From positions 359,191-423,190 of the forward strand of contig NZ_KE384378.1 in the NCBI RefSeq assembly GCF_000425445.1: a DNA stretch of 64,000 bases, given 5' to 3'. The position numbers and the translations under genes are program-made. Source of the stretch: Flavobacterium denitrificans DSM 15936 (GTDB lineage: Bacteria > Bacteroidota > Bacteroidia > Flavobacteriales > Flavobacteriaceae). This document shows, in pieces, positions 61,297 through 64,000 of this stretch (its first letter is position 1; the number at the start of each line of letters is the position of its first letter). The notes under the pieces are model-generated. The model searched no databases, was not told the DNA's origin, and saw nothing but the letters and a program-made list of their open reading frames with translations.

Positions 61297-62634
61297 TTAA
61301 TTCTCGTTTTTCCAATTTAAACGATCCTGCTGGCTGTATTGCCATGGCGCTCCGTTGTTTTCTATATTAGTCATCATTGCATTAAGTGACATTGGAGCAG
61401 CACTTTGTTCCATAACCAAATAACGACGCATATCCATAATAATAGAAAGCGGACTAATATTTACTGGACATTCTTCAACGCAGGCATTGCATGAAGTACA
61501 AGCCCACAATTCTTCTGGCGTGATATAATCGTTTAACAGTGATTTGTTGTCTGGAACAAAAACACCTTTATTAGCATCAATATTTTTTCCAACTTCTGTC
61601 AAACGATCTCTTGTATCCATCATAATTTTACGAGGAGACAATTTTTTTCCTGTTTGATTTGCTGGACAAGATGAAGTACATCTTCCACATTCTGTACAGG
61701 TATAAGCATTCAAAAGCTGTACCCAGTTCAAATCCTGGACATCGCTTGCGCCAAATTTTGCTGGAGCAGCATTTTCGTCAACGGGAGCAGCTGCAAACGG
61801 ATCAGCATTTGGATCCATCATCAACTTCACTTCTTTTGTAACCGATTCTAGATTATCAAACTGACCTTCTGGCTTCAAGTTTGCAAAATAAGTATTTGGA
61901 AAAGCCAAAAGAATATGCAAATGTTTTGAAAAGTATAAATAGTTCATAAAAACCAAAATACCAGCTATATGCAACCACCAAAACACTTCGAATAAAAGCC
62001 CTACCAATTCATTTGATGTCCCATTAAAAATTGGAGCTATAAATTGACTAATAGGATAACTTCCAGCTTTATGAAAATGAGAATACCCTCCTGGGACATT
62101 CTGCAAATGCAAATCAGAAGCATTCATCAACAAGAACAAAATCATCAAAATTGTCTCGAAATACAAAATATAATTTGCATCGCTTTTTGGAAATCCAGTC
62201 AAATCAGAATGTATAAAACGTTTTAATCTGATAAAATTTCTTCTTAGCCAAAAAACAGTAACTGAAAAAATTACAAGTATCGCCAAGATTTCAAATGAAG
62301 CAATCAATACATCATAAACTACTCCTAGATAAGGAGCAAAAACTCTATGTGTTCCGAAAAGCCCATCAATAATAATTTCAAGCAATTCGATATTAATAAT
62401 TATGAAACCAACATATACAAAAATATGAAGTATTCCAGCAACAGGGCGTCTCACCATTTTTGACTGCCCTAGAGCAATCAATGCCATGTTTTTCCAACGA
62501 GCTTTAGGATTGTCTTTTCGATCTACATCAACTCCCAAATTAATGTTGCGGATGATTTTTTTTACGCTCGCTGTAAAAAAACCAAAACCAACTATAAGAA
62601 GTATGGCAAATAAAATATTATCTAAATAACTCAT
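61297..62634 (-). CDS. Membrane protein with 4Fe-4S ferredoxin domain (HdrC/NarI-like electron carrier)
   Basis: 445 residues. Five membrane helices in the first ~240 residues (among them YLDNILFAILLIVGFGFF and GILHIFVYVGFIIINIELLE) form a NarI-like cytochrome-b-type module. The C-terminal part has two CxxCxxCxxxCP cluster motifs (CTECGRCTSSCP and CTSCNACVEECP), followed by short Fe-S tail residues. It would pass electrons between the membrane quinone pool and the HdrB-like partner downstream. The preceding MCE gene ends only 6 bp before its start, so they are one operon. Confidence 0.9.
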   Translation of the reverse strand: MSYLDNILFAILLIVGFGFFTASVKKIIRNINLGVDVDRKDNPKARWKNMALIALGQSKMVRRPVAGILHIFVYVGFIIINIELLEIIIDGLFGTHRVFAPYLGVVYDVLIASFEILAILVIFSVTVFWLRRNFIRLKRFIHSDLTGFPKSDANYILYFETILMILFLLMNASDLHLQNVPGGYSHFHKAGSYPISQFIAPIFNGTSNELVGLLFEVFWWLHIAGILVFMNYLYFSKHLHILLAFPNTYFANLKPEGQFDNLESVTKEVKLMMDPNADPFAAAPVDENAAPAKFGASDVQDLNWVQLLNAYTCTECGRCTSSCPANQTGKKLSPRKIMMDTRDRLTEVGKNIDANKGVFVPDNKSLLNDYITPEELWACTSCNACVEECPVNISPLSIIMDMRRYLVMEQSAAPMSLNAMMTNIENNGAPWQYSQQDRLNWKNEN

Positions 62635-62640
62635 TTATAA

Positions 62641-63606
62641 TTATTTTTTATCAGTTGAGTTTGTTTCTTCTGTAGGTGCTACGTAAGGCTTGTTTTTCTT
62701 TCCAAAAAGAGAAACATTTACATAACGAGTAGGATAAAGACGAAGGTCTTGAAGAAGTAATTCTAATTCTTTTGAAGTTTTAGCTAAATTATTATATAAA
62801 GCTTCATCATTCAATATTTTGCCTGCAGTTCCTTTTCCAGAATTTAAGTTTGTCATTAAAACATCAACTTTAGCTAAAGTTTGGTTTAAATTACGTACTG
62901 TTTTTCCTAAATCGGCTTTATTCAAGGAATCAGAAATTTTGCTAAAGTTGCCAGACATTTTATTCAAGTTAGTCACTACGCCATTGATCTGACCTTTATT
63001 AGTATCCAAAATTGAATTCAAACTTCCAGAAGCTTTGTGAAATTGTTCCATTGTCTGACTTAATTCAGCAATTGTTTTCTTCAAATTTTCTTGTGTGTTT
63101 TTATCTAAAGTATTGTTTAATCCTGTAACCAGATTATCAATATTCACAAGCATTTTTTCTAATTTAGCCTGAATTGGCTCAAGCTTTCCTCCTAAAGATT
63201 CTGTTAAACCAAGTTCAACAGCACCATTCAATGTCTGACCATCAACTGCTGGATCTTTATCAGCAAGATTTGGTACAATCTTAATTTGTTTTCCACCAAT
63301 CAAACTTGGAGAATACAAAGCTGCTGTACTTGTTTTAGAAATTGGAAAATCCGTTTTAAGCTGAAGTTCAACTAATAATTTTCCTGTTGTTTCATTGATT
63401 GTAATTTTATTTACTTTACCAATTGCAAGTCCGTTTATAGTAACTGGCGCTGACGGTGCTAAATCCTCAACATTATCATACTCAACAAATAATGTTTTGT
63501 AATCTGTAAAAAGGTCTCTGCCTTTTAAAAAACTGTAGCCCCAAATAAATAATAAAATTGACGCGATGACTAAAATAGCCGTTTTAATTTCTCTTGTTAG
63601 TTTCAA
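62641..63606 (-). CDS. MlaD/MCE-family lipid-transport protein
   Basis: 321 residues: a single N-terminal membrane helix (about 7-25, IKTAILVIASILLFIWGYSF), an MCE domain (about 35-115, LFVEYDNVEDLAPSAPVTINGL and SLIGGKQIKIVP) and a long helical region (about 130-285). MCE proteins form a ring around a phospholipid-carrying channel and act with MlaE/MlaF-type partners, which are not adjacent here. The start codon is TTG; a possible TAATTTTG element lies just upstream. It is placed between the amidase and the Fe-S genes, a typical Bacteroidota order. Confidence 0.9.
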   Translation of the reverse strand: MKLTREIKTAILVIASILLFIWGYSFLKGRDLFTDYKTLFVEYDNVEDLAPSAPVTINGLAIGKVNKITINETTGKLLVELQLKTDFPISKTSTAALYSPSLIGGKQIKIVPNLADKDPAVDGQTLNGAVELGLTESLGGKLEPIQAKLEKMLVNIDNLVTGLNNTLDKNTQENLKKTIAELSQTMEQFHKASGSLNSILDTNKGQINGVVTNLNKMSGNFSKISDSLNKADLGKTVRNLNQTLAKVDVLMTNLNSGKGTAGKILNDEALYNNLAKTSKELELLLQDLRLYPTRYVNVSLFGKKNKPYVAPTEETNSTDKK

Positions 63607-63623
63607 AATTCTAAGTGTTTGTA

Positions 63624-63631
63624 CAAAATTA
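63624..63631 (-). promoter_or_regulatory. Possible -7 element before the MCE gene
   Basis: TAATTTTG on the minus strand, 17 bp before the TTG start and inside the 50-bp gap after the amidase stop. Weak support; the gene may instead be read through from the amidase. Confidence 0.35.
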
Positions 63632-63656
63632 ATATAAATATTCGAACTTGTGACTA

Positions 63657-64000
63657 TTATTTAGTAGCGTCTTGAATACTGATTTTTTCTCCATCTTTTG
63701 TAGCTGTCAAAAATGCAGCGCCATATCCTTTACTCTTAGCTTCTTGCAAATATTTCTTAGCCGCTTCATAATCTGAAGTTTCTTGATAGAAATATTTATA
63801 TATATTATTTTCGTAAAGCATAGTCACATTTTTCAAACCTTTAAAGTTTTTAGGCTCTAAAGCAGTCTTTTTGATACTTGCTATAAGCTGCACTTTGTAG
63901 AAAGTTCCCTTTACTGCATTTTTTGCTGCCGTTGTAGGTTCAGCTGGTTTAGTTTTTTTAGGAGTCGAAGTATCTTTTGCAGGTCTCACCTCTGTCATTT
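63657..64000 (-). CDS. Probable N-acetylmuramoyl-L-alanine amidase, C-terminal end only
   Basis: The reading frame is open to the right edge, so the start lies beyond the window. Visible are a Pro/Lys/Thr-rich linker and a C-terminal SPOR-like domain (FYKVQLIASIKKTALEPK, YKYFYQETSDYEAAKKYLQEAKSKG, AFLTATKDGEKI). In Bacteroidota the gene before this MCE gene is typically a cell-wall amidase with this tail. The catalytic domain is not visible, so the name rests on the tail and gene order. Confidence 0.65.
   Translation of the reverse strand, partial: MTEVRPAKDTSTPKKTKPAEPTTAAKNAVKGTFYKVQLIASIKKTALEPKNFKGLKNVTMLYENNIYKYFYQETSDYEAAKKYLQEAKSKGYGAAFLTATKDGEKISIQDATK

Overview
The window is chromosomal DNA of a Flavobacterium-like member of the Bacteroidota, probably close to F. 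johnsoniae. The evidence is low G+C, TAnnTTTG-type promoter elements, type IX secretion (T9SS) sorting domains of both types, PorP/SprF, paired SusC/SusD genes, bacillithiol synthesis (BshA), and many short intergenic inverted repeats of the flavobacterial kind. No rRNA, tRNA, insertion sequence, prophage or CRISPR array was seen. Both ends cut genes: a giant SprB-type adhesin on the left and a probable cell-wall amidase on the right.

Layout. 1-8440 (+): a surface-adhesin triad of SprB-repeat protein with type B T9SS signal, PorP/SprF partner and OmpA/PD40 protein. 8573-13150 (-): a CAP-domain lipoprotein and a housekeeping run (pdxH, rnz, a STAS-like protein, pyrB, pyrR) separated by repeat-rich spacers. 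13322-19958 (+): an accessory patch with a solitary restriction-endonuclease/STAND-NTPase fusion (likely phage defence), a dihydrofolate-reductase-like protein, a small membrane protein, a delta-60-repeat T9SS cargo and a 57-residue lipoprotein. Two ~90-bp upstream regions in this patch are related to each other. 20139-22732 (-): an ABC-F ATPase and a thioredoxin-like protein.

23081-41820 is a complete-looking chitin/GlcNAc utilisation locus: GH20 hexosaminidase, a NagB-PIG-L fusion, two SusC/SusD pairs, a GH18 lipoprotein, a LytS/LytTR two-component pair and a GlcNAc-type MFS transporter. Oligosaccharides would be bound and imported by the SusCD pairs, trimmed by GH18 and GH20 in the periplasm or at the membrane, carried inward as GlcNAc by the MFS protein, and metabolised by the deaminase. 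I see a shared upstream block with two GTTTGT-core direct repeats about two helical turns apart before both susC genes, and a variant before the transporter. This is a good candidate operator for the LytTR regulator encoded in the same locus. The large secreted chitinase gene that flanks the equivalent F. johnsoniae locus is absent from the adjacent position here.

41943-64000: mixed housekeeping. It holds a transaldolase, an SDR, the SRP RNA gene (minus strand, promoter and U-tract visible), a glutaminyl cyclase, hutI and hutG, a DEAD-box helicase convergent with a hybrid histidine kinase (their stop codons lie in the loop of one shared terminator hairpin), a dicarboxylate/amino-acid symporter, aroC, an LpxH-like phosphatase, an outer-membrane barrel, a PrcB-like lipoprotein, bshA, and a minus-strand cluster of amidase, MCE protein, two Fe-S electron-transfer proteins and small hypotheticals.
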